Assembly (NCBI GenBank): GCA_949744905.1
Contig: CATKCE010000062.1
Span: 1-51,483 of the forward strand
Length of the DNA stretch: 51,483 nucleotides
Origin: an uncultured bacterium
Lineage (GTDB): Bacteria > Bacillota > Clostridia > Christensenellales > Pumilibacteraceae
Reading direction: 5' to 3'
Shown here in pieces: positions 9,119 through 17,654 of this stretch. The notes below the pieces were generated by a model that did not search any database, had not been told where the DNA came from, and saw only the letters and a program-made list of their open reading frames with translations. Each line of letters starts with the position of its first letter. Within the stretch, counting starts at the first letter, position 1. The translations under genes and the position numbers were made by a program.

Positions 9119-9768
9119 AAAAGGGCGTTTTGTTTCTAAACGGCGCTCCGCCGGATACGGACGCGCTTATTGGCGCGCAGGTCGCAAAACGCGGCGGCGC
9201 TTCGGTGTACTGTACCGACGGCGCATACTCGTACGTGTCGCGGGTATTTTTGCCGGATGCCGTGGTCGGGGATTTCGATTCGATAGACGAAGATATAGTG
9301 GACGTCAGTTGCGAAAAGATATCTTTTCCATCGGAAAAAGATTTTACCGACGGATTTTTGGCGTTAAAAGAAATGATATCCCGCGGCATAGACGATATAG
9401 AGATTTTCGGCGCATACGGCGGCAGGCCGGACATGGAAGAAAGTAATTATATGTTGCTTGCGCTTGCCCTTAAAAGTGGCGTTTCCGCCGTGATGCGCGG
9501 CGAGTTTTCAACGTATATGATAAATACGTCTTTTGTTTCAAATGTAAAAAAGGGCGCGATAGTTTCATTGGTACCCTTTACCGACAGTGTGCATATATTG
9601 TATACAAAGGGACTGAAGTATGCGCTTTGCGACTATACGATGAACAGATTCGAAGGCATAGAAAAAGACGATTTCATTATGGGCGTATCGAATTTGAGCG
9701 TATCGGAACGTATAGAGATCGGTATAGACGACGGAGCGGCGTTGGTCTTTGTTCAACAAGGGAGGTAG
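9115..9768 (+). CDS. thiN: Thiamine diphosphokinase
   Basis: Makes thiamine diphosphate from thiamine and ATP. The 217 residues show the catalytic-domain motifs VVGDFDSID, FPSEKDFTDG and FGAYGGRPDMEESNYMLL, followed by a small beta-rich thiamine-binding domain. The gene overlaps rpe by 4 bases. Its last codons contain the ggaggt ribosome-binding site (9761-9766) of the tiny spoVM gene. The order rsgA-rpe-thiN-spoVM is that of Bacillus subtilis. Confidence 0.93.
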   Translation: MKKGVLFLNGAPPDTDALIGAQVAKRGGASVYCTDGAYSYVSRVFLPDAVVGDFDSIDEDIVDVSCEKISFPSEKDFTDGFLALKEMISRGIDDIEIFGAYGGRPDMEESNYMLLALALKSGVSAVMRGEFSTYMINTSFVSNVKKGAIVSLVPFTDSVHILYTKGLKYALCDYTMNRFEGIEKDDFIMGVSNLSVSERIEIGIDDGAALVFVQQGR

Positions 9769-9770
9769 AT

Positions 9771-9860
9771 ATGCGGATCGTATGCGTTAAAGCGCCGAGA
9801 TTTTTGTCGGGATTTCTCAGATTGATTTTTTGCAGAAACCGTAAGCAGAAGGAATTGTGA
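9771..9860 (+). CDS. spoVM: Stage V sporulation protein M (29 residues)
   Basis: A 29-codon gene with a very good ribosome-binding site (ggaggt, 9761-9766) ending 4 bases before the ATG. The peptide begins MRIVCVKAPRFLSGFLRLIF. This aligns without gaps to B. subtilis SpoVM, keeping Lys7, Pro9, Phe11-Leu12, Gly14 and Arg17, with a basic tail. SpoVM is an amphipathic helix that senses the convex forespore membrane and anchors the SpoIVA coat base. Position between thiN and rpmB is also that of B. subtilis. Residue 13 is Ser instead of Gly. It implies a sporulating lineage. Confidence 0.88.
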   Translation: MRIVCVKAPRFLSGFLRLIFCRNRKQKEL

Positions 9861-9881
9861 TAACTAAAAAGGCTACATACA

Positions 9882-9915
9882 AAAACAGCCGTCCGGACTT
9901 CCGGACGGCTGTTTT
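9882..9915. terminator. Bidirectional intrinsic terminator between spoVM and rpmB
   Basis: A perfect 15-bp stem (aaaacagccgtccgg paired with ccggacggctgtttt) with a 4-base loop actt. The A-run on one side and the T-run on the other let it end both the + strand core operon and the convergent - strand rpmB transcript. Confidence 0.93.
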
Positions 9916-9925
9916 ATGATTTGTT

Positions 9926-10114
9926 TCAGTTAACGGAATTTTTATTTGTACGAAGACAACGCGTACAAACGTATTCGCTGGATTCCTTTCCGTCTATTTC
10001 GATCTTTACTTTGTGAACGTTGGCGCTGAAAGTACGTTTAGTGTGGCGGTTGGAATGGCTTACATTGTTGCCGCTTACCTTACCTTTACCGCAAATTACG
10101 CAAACTCTGCTCAT
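9926..10114 (-). CDS. rpmB: 50S ribosomal protein L28
   Basis: A 62-residue ribosomal protein of the large subunit. It is the zinc-binding (C+) form: Cys5 and Cys8 (CVIC), Cys50 and Cys53 (CTRC). The middle holds the family signature VSHSNRHTKRTF. It stands alone on the - strand with its own promoter and a gggaggtg ribosome-binding site, and ends at the bidirectional terminator. A divergent rpmB next to asp23 (yloU) is the normal Firmicutes arrangement. Confidence 0.96.
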   Translation of the reverse strand: MSRVCVICGKGKVSGNNVSHSNRHTKRTFSANVHKVKIEIDGKESSEYVCTRCLRTNKNSVN

Positions 10115-10158
10115 TGTATTTTACACCTCCCGGGCGCGATATTTTTACTTGCCTTAAA

Positions 10159-10187
10159 ATAATATCACAATTTTACAAAGAAAGCAA
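10159..10187 (-). promoter_or_regulatory. Sigma-A type promoter of rpmB
   Basis: On the - strand TTGCTT (10187-10182) and TATTAT (10164-10159) are separated by 17 bases. The predicted transcript start near 10152 gives a leader of about 38 bases carrying gggaggtg before the rpmB ATG. Confidence 0.65.
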
Positions 10188-10248
10188 TCGAATTACCCAC
10201 GATTTTTAACAAAATAACGCACAATTTTCAAAATTATTGAGAAAACTC

Positions 10249-10277
10249 TTGCAAAAAACATTTATATGGGTTAAAAT
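10249..10277 (+). promoter_or_regulatory. Sigma-A type promoter of asp23-fakA
   Basis: TTGCAA (10249-10254) and TAAAAT (10272-10277) with a 17-base spacer. Transcription would start near 10284, about 33 bases before the preferred TTG start of asp23. It is divergent from the rpmB promoter. Confidence 0.7.
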
Positions 10278-10316
10278 ATATGTCGTGGATACATATATTT
10301 AAGCGGAGGCTTGCTG

Positions 10317-10667
10317 TTGAGTGTAAATACTGCCAATGCATACGGTAGGATAACGATAACGGAGGAGGCGATTGCGCAGGTTGCGGGCAATACCGCGCTT
10401 GAATGCTACGGGATCGTCGACCTTGTGTCTAAGAGGTTATCCGACAGTTTGGCGGATCTGTTCAAGCGTCAAAGACTTTCGCGCGGCGTTCGTGTACTTA
10501 CGAGCGGAGACCGTATTTTTATCGATTTGTATGTGATAATCAAATACGGCGTATCCATAGATGCCGTTGCGCAATCACTGAAAAAATCAGTTAAATATGA
10601 TATTGAAAGATTTACGGGAATGGTCGTAGATACAATAAACGTCAATGTGGTAGGAATAAGAGTTTAA
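10317..10667 (+). CDS. Asp23/Gls24 family envelope stress protein (YloU-like)
   Basis: A 116-residue Asp23/Gls24 domain protein: AYGRITITEEAIAQVAGNTALECYGIV at the start and the conserved DRIFIDLYVIIKYG strand later. Such proteins act at the cell envelope; in Firmicutes this gene is regularly paired with the fatty acid kinase gene that follows. The reading frame opens at TTG 10311, but that codon is only 1 base from the gcggagg site (10303-10309). The TTG at 10317 has 7-base spacing and gives the usual family start MSVNTANAYG, so I chose it. No membrane segment is visible. Confidence 0.88.
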   Translation: MSVNTANAYGRITITEEAIAQVAGNTALECYGIVDLVSKRLSDSLADLFKRQRLSRGVRVLTSGDRIFIDLYVIIKYGVSIDAVAQSLKKSVKYDIERFTGMVVDTINVNVVGIRV

Positions 10668-10755
10668 GACCTACAACAAAATTACGAATGATTATGCGTA
10701 ATGTTTTGCGTTGCGCTTTCCACTGTCCCGTAATCGGCATGAGATGGAGGATAAA

Positions 10756-12399
10756 ATGCAGAAATCAATAAACGGCGCGACTCTGCGTAAGATGATATTA
10801 AACGGTGCAAAGTTGCTCGATTCCAATAAAGAACATGTAGACTCGCTTAACGTATTTCCTGTACCCGACGGAGATACCGGCACGAATATGTCGCTCACTA
10901 TGTTGTCGGCGGCAAAAGAAGTAACAAATTGTCCCTCAAACGGAATAGACGCTCTCAGCGACGCGCTAAGTAAAGGAGCTTTGCGCGGAGCCCGCGGAAA
11001 CAGCGGCGTTATATTGAGCCAGATACTTAAAGGCATGACTACGGTGCTCGCACAGTCTCAGGAGATAACCGCAAAGACGCTGGCAAAAGCGCTTGCGTCG
11101 GGTACCGAAATAGCTTATAAAGCCGTTACAAAGCCCAAAGAAGGGACTATTTTGACGGTCGTGCGCGCTATGAGCGAGCAAGCCAAAACCGTTACCAAAA
11201 AGAGCATAGAGATATCGGAATTTTTCGAAAGCATAATCGCCGCCGGAGAGGAAATGCTCAAACAGACGCCGGAAATGCTTCCCGTGCTTAAAAAGGCGGG
11301 CGTAGTGGATGCCGGCGGTAGAGGACTTTTGATAATATTCACAGGTTTTTACCATGCGATAATCGGTCAGGAAGATTCCAACATCGCGTTTGACGACAAT
11401 ATAAACGCGGTGTCGGGCGGCAGTATGTACGACGAACAGGCGCATTTCGATTATAACGATCTTGCGGAGATAGAGTTCGGATACTGCACGGAATTTTTTA
11501 TCGTCCATCTCAATAAAAAGACTACCGAAGCCGATATCGACCGTTTCCGCGAGAATCTTATGACTATCGGCGACTGCGTGCTCGTCATAGGCGATCTCAA
11601 TATGGTAAAAGTGCACGTGCATTCAAACGAGCCGGGCGTTGTGCTTACTTACGCGTTGGAACTCGGCGAGATTGACCGTGTAAAGATAGAAAACATGTTG
11701 GAGCAGAACCGCGAGCTTATAGCGCGCAAAAAGCAGGACTTGAAACCTTACGGGCTTGTTGCGGTATGCGCCGGTGACGGGCTTACCGATATTTTCAGGG
11801 ATCTGCTTGTCGACAATGTTATAGAGGGGGGGCAGACGATGAATCCCAGCGCCGAGGACATTGCCAAGGCGTGCGATGCCGTGCCGGCAAAAGACGTGTT
11901 CGTTTTCCCCAACAATAAAAATATCATTCTGGCCGCGGAGCAGGCAAAAGTGCTTACCAAGCACAATCTCCATATTATTCCCACAAAGGATATACCGCAG
12001 GGCTTGTCGGCGGTGCTGGCATTCAATCCGGAAGACACGCTCGATAATAATCTCGCCAATATGAACGAAGCGATGTCGGGCGTTAAGACAGGTATGGTGA
12101 CGTATGCCGTGCGCAGTTCGCAGATAGATAACTTCGACCTCAAAGAGGGCGATATCATAGGTATCGATTCAAAATCGATAGTCGCCAAGGGTGAAAAAGT
12201 GGAAAACGTGACTACGCAGTTGGTGGACAAGATGATGGATAATTCCGTAAGCAATATAACTTTATATTTCGGAAACGAAGTAAAGGAGGACGAAGCAAAC
12301 GCGATAGCGCGCGAGTTGTCGGAAAAATACAACCGTTGCGACGTCGATATCCATTACGGAGGACAGCCGCTGTACTATTATATAGTTTCGTTGGAATAG
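10756..12399 (+). CDS. fakA: Fatty acid kinase catalytic subunit (DAK2 domain, YloV family)
   Basis: A 547-residue protein with an N-terminal DhaL-type kinase domain (VFPVPDGDTGTNMSLTM, Asp38 and Asp40 binding Mg-ATP; GNSGVILSQI) and a C-terminal FakA domain. FakA phosphorylates FakB-bound fatty acids for phospholipid synthesis; FakB is not in this window. The open frame extends upstream to 10711, but the ATG at 10756 has a strong ggagg (10746-10750) and starts with the conserved INGATLRKMILNGAKLL segment. It follows asp23 by 88 bases with no visible terminator between them. The alternative older reading as dihydroxyacetone kinase is unlikely given the C-terminal domain. Confidence 0.9.
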   Translation: MQKSINGATLRKMILNGAKLLDSNKEHVDSLNVFPVPDGDTGTNMSLTMLSAAKEVTNCPSNGIDALSDALSKGALRGARGNSGVILSQILKGMTTVLAQSQEITAKTLAKALASGTEIAYKAVTKPKEGTILTVVRAMSEQAKTVTKKSIEISEFFESIIAAGEEMLKQTPEMLPVLKKAGVVDAGGRGLLIIFTGFYHAIIGQEDSNIAFDDNINAVSGGSMYDEQAHFDYNDLAEIEFGYCTEFFIVHLNKKTTEADIDRFRENLMTIGDCVLVIGDLNMVKVHVHSNEPGVVLTYALELGEIDRVKIENMLEQNRELIARKKQDLKPYGLVAVCAGDGLTDIFRDLLVDNVIEGGQTMNPSAEDIAKACDAVPAKDVFVFPNNKNIILAAEQAKVLTKHNLHIIPTKDIPQGLSAVLAFNPEDTLDNNLANMNEAMSGVKTGMVTYAVRSSQIDNFDLKEGDIIGIDSKSIVAKGEKVENVTTQLVDKMMDNSVSNITLYFGNEVKEDEANAIARELSEKYNRCDVDIHYGGQPLYYYIVSLE

Positions 12400-12415
12400 T
12401 CGCAAAAATTTATCC

Positions 12416-12440
12416 GGGGCGGTTTATCCGCTCCTTTTTT
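12416..12440 (+). terminator. Intrinsic terminator after fakA
   Basis: A 7-bp stem ggggcgg/ccgctcc with one G-T pair, a 5-base loop tttat, then six T bases (12435-12440). It lies between the fakA stop and recG, so recG is probably read partly from read-through or its own weak promoter. Confidence 0.6.
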
Positions 12441-12456
12441 ATATCGGGAAAAGATA

Positions 12457-14454
12457 TTGAAATTTGAAGACATAAAAGGAATGGGAAAGAGCCGTATAGA
12501 AAAACTGCGGTCGGCGGGTTTTAACAGTCCGCTTGATTTGTTGTTGCATTTTCCGTACAAATATGTCGATCTCGATGCCTCGGATTGCATGGAAAAATTA
12601 AGTAACGGCGACGAATTTACGGTATGCGGTACGGTTGACGCCGAGCCGGCGGTAACGTTTTTGCGTAAAGGGCTTCGTATGACGAAAGTTATTCTCAAAA
12701 CGACTCGTTACGGCGATATAGAGGCGGTATGGTTTAATCAAAAGTATGTAAAAAACGCGTTGGGCGTAGGTAAAACGGTTTGCGTAACGGGAAAAGTCAA
12801 AAAATTTCGCAACAAAATTTCCGTTACCGCGCCTGTCCTCATACATCCCGACGGTCGACGTATAGTTCCCATGTACCGGAGCATTCCCGGCGTACCGCAA
12901 AACGTCGTTAACGACGCGATCGATCTGTTGTTGTCTCGCACGGAGATACGCGGATATATTCCGGAAAAAGTGCGCGCCGAATACGGTATGCCGTCTCTCG
13001 GAAAAGCGTTTACGGCGGCGCACCGTCCCGAAACAATGGAGGAAGCGGGCAAAGCGGCACGCGCGCTTTCGCTGGAAAAACTGGGATACACGCTCGGCAT
13101 GTTTTCTTTGGTGAAATCGTTGCGGAGAGGAGACAAAAAGTTTGCTTATCCCGTTGGCGACGCCGCACTTGAAAACGCCGTCGATAAATTGCCGTTTGCT
13201 CTTACCGACGGGCAGATATCGGCATTGCGCGATATAGTGCGTTCGTTGCGCGGCGATGTTCCGATGAACAGACTTTTGCAGGGCGACGTGGGTTGCGGAA
13301 AAACAATTGTAGCGCTTTTATCCATGTATTTTGCTTTTTTGAACGGATATCAAAGCGTGCTTATGGCACCCACTGAAATATTGGCTGTACAGCATTATAA
13401 AACGGCGATAGAGCTTTTGGAAAGATACGGCGTAAAATGCGCGCTTTTGTGCGGCAGTCTGTCAAAACGCGAGCGGGACGAAGTTCTCTTCAATATACGC
13501 AACAAGACAGTCGACGTCGTTATAGGAACGCATGCGCTTATCGGCGACGACGTTGTTTTTAATAAACTTGCGCTTGTCATAACCGACGAACAGCAACGGT
13601 TCGGTGTAAACCAGCGCGGAAATCTCGAGGACAAGGCTCCCTCGGCGGATACTCTGGTAATGACGGCTACCCCCATACCGAGAACGTTGGCTTTGTGTAT
13701 GTACGGAGAATTGGAGCAGTCGTTCATACGCGCTTTGCCGTCCGGCAGACCGGGTATAGATACCGCCGTCGTACCGGCGGCAAAATACGGAGGTATGTTC
13801 GATTATCTTGCCCGCAGAGCTGAGCAGGGAGAACAGGCGTACGTAGTGTGTCCGCGTATAGAGAGCGATGAGGACGAGGGACTGGCGTCGGCGGTCGAAG
13901 TGTATGAAAAACTTACGGCTGAATACCGCGCTGTGAATATCGGACTTTTACACGGAAAAATGAAAGACTCGGAAAAATCGGCAGTTATGGATGAGTTTGT
14001 TTGCGGCAATATCCGAATATTAGTGGCGACAACCGTTATAGAAGTGGGCATCGACGTACCTAACGCCGCTAATATTATTATTTTTAATCCCGAACGGTAC
14101 GGATTGAGTCAGTTGCATCAGTTGCGCGGCAGGGTCGGGCGCGGAGACAAACACAGCTATTGTTTTTTGCCGCTCGACGGAGATGTTCCTGAGCGGATAA
14201 AGTTTTTCTGTAAATGCCGTGACGGCTACGAATTGTCGGAGTATGATTTCGAGCAACGCGGCGCGGGAGATTTTATCGGCACGCGCCAGCACGGCGATAC
14301 GGACGAATTGCCGGTAAAAATCGACGCCGGATTGATTGCCGAGGCAAAGGCTGTTGCCGATGCCACGCTTAAAGACGCGGATGCTTATATGAAACTGAAA
14401 AATTCTTTGACCGCCGGTACGGAGCAATACGTAAGAGCCATTACTCTCAACTAA
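12457..14454 (+). CDS. recG: ATP-dependent DNA helicase RecG
   Basis: RecG remodels stalled forks and Holliday junctions. The 665-residue protein has the N-terminal wedge/OB domain (MGKSRIEKLRSAGFNSPLDLL, HFPYKYVDLD), Walker A GDVGCGKT at 276-283, TATPIPRTLA, and the C-terminal QRGAGDFIGTRQHGD. Motif II reads DEQQRFG (377-383) where the family usually has DEQHRFG, so residue 380 is Gln instead of His, a one-base change. The start is TTG at 12457 with a weak gggaaaag site; an ATG at 12481 is possible but would remove conserved residues. Confidence 0.94.
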   Translation: MKFEDIKGMGKSRIEKLRSAGFNSPLDLLLHFPYKYVDLDASDCMEKLSNGDEFTVCGTVDAEPAVTFLRKGLRMTKVILKTTRYGDIEAVWFNQKYVKNALGVGKTVCVTGKVKKFRNKISVTAPVLIHPDGRRIVPMYRSIPGVPQNVVNDAIDLLLSRTEIRGYIPEKVRAEYGMPSLGKAFTAAHRPETMEEAGKAARALSLEKLGYTLGMFSLVKSLRRGDKKFAYPVGDAALENAVDKLPFALTDGQISALRDIVRSLRGDVPMNRLLQGDVGCGKTIVALLSMYFAFLNGYQSVLMAPTEILAVQHYKTAIELLERYGVKCALLCGSLSKRERDEVLFNIRNKTVDVVIGTHALIGDDVVFNKLALVITDEQQRFGVNQRGNLEDKAPSADTLVMTATPIPRTLALCMYGELEQSFIRALPSGRPGIDTAVVPAAKYGGMFDYLARRAEQGEQAYVVCPRIESDEDEGLASAVEVYEKLTAEYRAVNIGLLHGKMKDSEKSAVMDEFVCGNIRILVATTVIEVGIDVPNAANIIIFNPERYGLSQLHQLRGRVGRGDKHSYCFLPLDGDVPERIKFFCKCRDGYELSEYDFEQRGAGDFIGTRQHGDTDELPVKIDAGLIAEAKAVADATLKDADAYMKLKNSLTAGTEQYVRAITLN

Positions 14455-14458
14455 TGGC

Positions 14459-14488
14459 TTGACAAAACCGCCGCCGCCGTTCTATAAT
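14459..14488 (+). promoter_or_regulatory. Consensus sigma-A promoter of the histidine operon
   Basis: TTGACA (14459-14464) and TATAAT (14483-14488), both perfect, with an 18-base GC-rich spacer of repeated ccg. It begins 5 bases after the recG stop. The predicted leader before hisZ is only about 35 bases, too short for a T-box or a his attenuator. Confidence 0.88.
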
Positions 14489-14527
14489 ATTTAAGTATAC
14501 GTATATAAAATACAAAAGGTAATTAGC

Positions 14528-15742
14528 GTGAAAAATATAAGACTTCCGTTCGGCGTGCAGGACTATATGCCGCAAGAATGTTATAATAAAGAACTGACGC
14601 AGGAAAAGCTCGGAAACGTATTTTCGCGTCACGGTTTTTTGCGTGTAGGCACGCCGGCGATAGAATATTTTGACGCTTACGATGAGGTTTTGAGCCGCGC
14701 CTCTCAAAATAAAACATTCAAAATGACGGACAGCGACGGTAGTCTTTTGATATTGCGCTCGGATCCTACGCTACAGATTTGCAGAATGGCGGCGACTAAA
14801 TTCGACGCCGAGAACATAAATAAAGTATATTATCTCGAAAACAGTTACGAATATATATCCGATCCCACAACCGCAAGGAGCCGCGAATTTCCGCAGGCGG
14901 GAGTGGAATTGCTCGGCAATAGCGGAAACGCGGGCGATATAGAGATACTTACGGTTGCAATAGAGAGTCTGCTTGCCGCCGGACTTACCGATTTTATGCT
15001 TGAAATAGGACAAGTCGGCTATTTCAACGGCATAGCGGGCGAAGCGGGACTTTGCGAAAAAGACGCCGGAGAGCTAAGGTCGCTTATAAATAAAAAAGAT
15101 ATGCTTGGCATGGAAATGTTTTTAAGCGGAAAAAACGTCGCCGATAAATATGTGGCGCAATTTATGATGTTGCCTACTCTGTTCGGAGACAGCGAAGTCA
15201 TATCAAAAGCAAGAAAAGGCGTGGTAAACGTTAAGAGCAATCGGGCTCTCGACGACCTTGAAAATATCCTTGCGGCATTAAAGGCGGCGGGACTGGATAA
15301 ATATGTTTCGGTGGATCTCGGCCTTTTACGCGGGGATTATTACACGGGAATGGTGCTTAAAGGTTTTTCTTCGCAACTCGGATTGCCTATTCTGGACGGA
15401 GGGCGATACGACGGTTTGTGCAGCGCGTTCGGTATAACTCTCCCTGCCGTCGGCTTTTCGATAGGAGTAAAGCGTCTTTTGATCGCGCTTGAAAAAGAAG
15501 GAAAACTTGTTCCGTGCGGAAGGTCTGGATACGCCTATATATCCGACGGTAAAGATCACGCTTTCGAGTACGGATTTGTGTCAAAACTTAGAAACGGCGG
15601 GGCAAAGGTCGAGAAGTGCTTTTTTGACAGTCGCGACGCTTTGGTCGGATATTGTAACTCCGCCGGTATAAAAAACGCATTTGTGATAAGCGGCGGTAAA
15701 GTCGAATATGTAAAAGGCGGTATAAAAGAATGCGGCAAATAA
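14528..15742 (+). CDS. hisZ: ATP phosphoribosyltransferase regulatory subunit HisZ
   Basis: A 404-residue HisRS-like protein without the anticodon-binding domain: FGVQDYMPQE at the start, motif 2 region LRSDPTLQICRM, and late LPILDGGRYDGL and PAVGFSIGVKRLL. HisZ forms a hetero-octamer with short-form HisG and gives it histidine feedback control. The following hisG is indeed the short form, which needs HisZ. The start is GTG at 14528 with aaagg 8-10 bases upstream. The last 13 bases overlap hisG. Confidence 0.92.
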   Translation: MKNIRLPFGVQDYMPQECYNKELTQEKLGNVFSRHGFLRVGTPAIEYFDAYDEVLSRASQNKTFKMTDSDGSLLILRSDPTLQICRMAATKFDAENINKVYYLENSYEYISDPTTARSREFPQAGVELLGNSGNAGDIEILTVAIESLLAAGLTDFMLEIGQVGYFNGIAGEAGLCEKDAGELRSLINKKDMLGMEMFLSGKNVADKYVAQFMMLPTLFGDSEVISKARKGVVNVKSNRALDDLENILAALKAAGLDKYVSVDLGLLRGDYYTGMVLKGFSSQLGLPILDGGRYDGLCSAFGITLPAVGFSIGVKRLLIALEKEGKLVPCGRSGYAYISDGKDHAFEYGFVSKLRNGGAKVEKCFFDSRDALVGYCNSAGIKNAFVISGGKVEYVKGGIKECGK

Positions 15743-16374
15743 CCGTTGCTTTGGCAAAAGGCAGGCTTGCCGAAAAAACCGTGGAAATACTGGAAAAATG
15801 CGGTATAAATTGCGGACCGTTGAAAGCCGACACCCGCAAATTGGTACTTTTCGACGCCGAAAATAAATACAGATTCATATTCGTAAAACCTGCCGACGTG
15901 CCCACTTATATAGAACGCGGAGCCGCCGACATAGGCGTTGTCGGAAAGGACACTCTTTTGGAGGAAAGCAAGGATATATATGAAATGCTCGATTTGAAAT
16001 TCGGAGCATGCAAAATGTGCGTGGCGGGTTTTAAAGAGAGAAAAGACAGTATCACGCAAAATAATTTGCGCGTTGCGAGCAAATACGTAAACGTGGCAAA
16101 AGATTTTTACGCCTCGAAAGGCGTGGACGTAGATATCGTAAAACTTACCGGCTCAGTCGAACTGGGACCCGTCATAGGCCTTACCGACGTGATTGTGGAT
16201 ATTGTGGAAAGCGGAAAAACGCTTGAAGCCAACGGTCTTGTCGTGCTGGAAGAAATATGCAGACTTTCGGCTCGGTTGGTCGTAAATAAAGTGTCGTTAA
16301 AAACGCGTAAAGACGAAATAATGCCGCTTATAGCGAAAATTTCGGAAGTTATAGACAAAGAGGAATGTAAATGA
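15730..16374 (+). CDS. hisG: ATP phosphoribosyltransferase catalytic subunit (short form)
   Basis: First enzyme of histidine synthesis; joins ATP and PRPP. The 214 residues are the short form lacking the C-terminal regulatory ACT-like domain. Motifs: ITVALAKGRL at the start, RGAADIGVVGKDTLLE, and the PRPP loop VDIVESGKTLEANGL. Short HisG works only with HisZ, encoded directly upstream. It overlaps hisZ by 13 bases and hisD by 4. Confidence 0.95.
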   Translation: MRQITVALAKGRLAEKTVEILEKCGINCGPLKADTRKLVLFDAENKYRFIFVKPADVPTYIERGAADIGVVGKDTLLEESKDIYEMLDLKFGACKMCVAGFKERKDSITQNNLRVASKYVNVAKDFYASKGVDVDIVKLTGSVELGPVIGLTDVIVDIVESGKTLEANGLVVLEEICRLSARLVVNKVSLKTRKDEIMPLIAKISEVIDKEECK

Positions 16375-17654
16375 TACCTGTTTTGAAAGGAGACGGAGAT
16401 CTGGGGCGCATATTCGGGCGCAGTCAGCTCGATATGGAAAATATCCGTGAGACTGTAAAAAACATATTGAACGACGTTCGTATCAACGGCGATAAGGCGT
16501 TGTTTACTTACACGGAAAAATTCGATAAAATAAATATAGACGCTTTTTCGGTGGCTGTGACCGATAAAGAGATAGACGAGGCTTACGCCGCCGTGCCCGA
16601 AGAAACTGTCGCGGCATTGCGTAGAGCCAAAGAAAATATTTTGTCGTTCCATAAGCGTCAAAAAAGAACCGACGATATAGTGACCGCAAACGGTATAACG
16701 ACGGGTATAATGTACCGTCCTGTAGAACGTGCGGGATTATATGTGCCCGGCGGTAAGGCGTCTTATCCGAGTTCGGTACTCATGTGCGCTTTGCCCGCTG
16801 TCGTAGCCGGAGTTCCGGAAATAATAATGACAACTCCCGCCGGGAACGGTTTGAATCCTTTGACGCTGGTTGCGGCGGCCGAATGCGGCATACGAAAAAT
16901 ATATAAAGTAGGCGGCGCGCAAGCTGTTGCGGCTATGGCTTACGGCACCGAGAGCATACCGAAAGTAAGCGTAATAAGCGGGCCCGGTAATATTTACGTG
17001 GCACTTGCAAAACGCGAAATTTACGGTGCGGCGGGTATCGACATGATCGCCGGTCCGAGCGAAATACTGATAGTAGCCGACAAAACGGCAAACGTCAGTT
17101 ATGTTGCCGCCGATTTGTTGTCGCAGGCCGAACATGACGAACTTGCCATGAGCCTGCTTGTTACTGACAGCGCGGAACTGGCCGAAAAAGTGCAGGCGGA
17201 AACGGAACGGCAGCTCGAAAAATTGCCGAAAGCCGTGATAGCGCGTAAATCTCTTGAAAATTACGGAAGTATAGTGGTTGCCCACAATATCGACGAAGCG
17301 ATAAAGATAGCCAATAAGGTAGCGCCGGAACATTTGGAGTTGTGCGTACAGAACCCGGAGAAATATCTTGATAAAATAGTGAATGCCGGCGCTGTATTTA
17401 TGGGTAACTATTCGCCGGAGCCGCTGGGAGATTATTATGCGGGAACAAACCATGTTTTGCCCACGTCGGGCACGGCGCGTTTCTGTTCCGCGTTGGGCGT
17501 TGACAATTATATAAAAAAAATAAGTTTGGTAAAATACGACGAGCGGTCGCTTGCAGCCGCCGCAAACGATATAGTTTTGCTCGCCGAGGCGGAAGGCTTG
17601 CGGGCGCATGCGAATTCCATACGCGTTAGAAGCGGAAAGGAGCAAATAATATGA
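16371..17654 (+). CDS. hisD: Histidinol dehydrogenase
   Basis: Catalyses the last two oxidations from histidinol to histidine with NAD and zinc. The 427 residues carry YVPGGKASYPSSVLM, GGAQAVAAMAYGT, SGPGNIYVALAKR, IAGPSEILI, the zinc-ligand region LLSQAEHDE, and PEHLEL and NHVLPTSG near the end. Length is normal. ATG overlaps the hisG stop (ATGA), and the gene overlaps hisB by 4 bases. Confidence 0.96.
   Translation: MIPVLKGDGDLGRIFGRSQLDMENIRETVKNILNDVRINGDKALFTYTEKFDKINIDAFSVAVTDKEIDEAYAAVPEETVAALRRAKENILSFHKRQKRTDDIVTANGITTGIMYRPVERAGLYVPGGKASYPSSVLMCALPAVVAGVPEIIMTTPAGNGLNPLTLVAAAECGIRKIYKVGGAQAVAAMAYGTESIPKVSVISGPGNIYVALAKREIYGAAGIDMIAGPSEILIVADKTANVSYVAADLLSQAEHDELAMSLLVTDSAELAEKVQAETERQLEKLPKAVIARKSLENYGSIVVAHNIDEAIKIANKVAPEHLELCVQNPEKYLDKIVNAGAVFMGNYSPEPLGDYYAGTNHVLPTSGTARFCSALGVDNYIKKISLVKYDERSLAAAANDIVLLAEAEGLRAHANSIRVRSGKEQII

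Noticed and set aside
14489..14527. T-box or histidine attenuator before hisZ
   Set aside because: The leader is only about 35 bases long, with no run of His codons and no hairpin.
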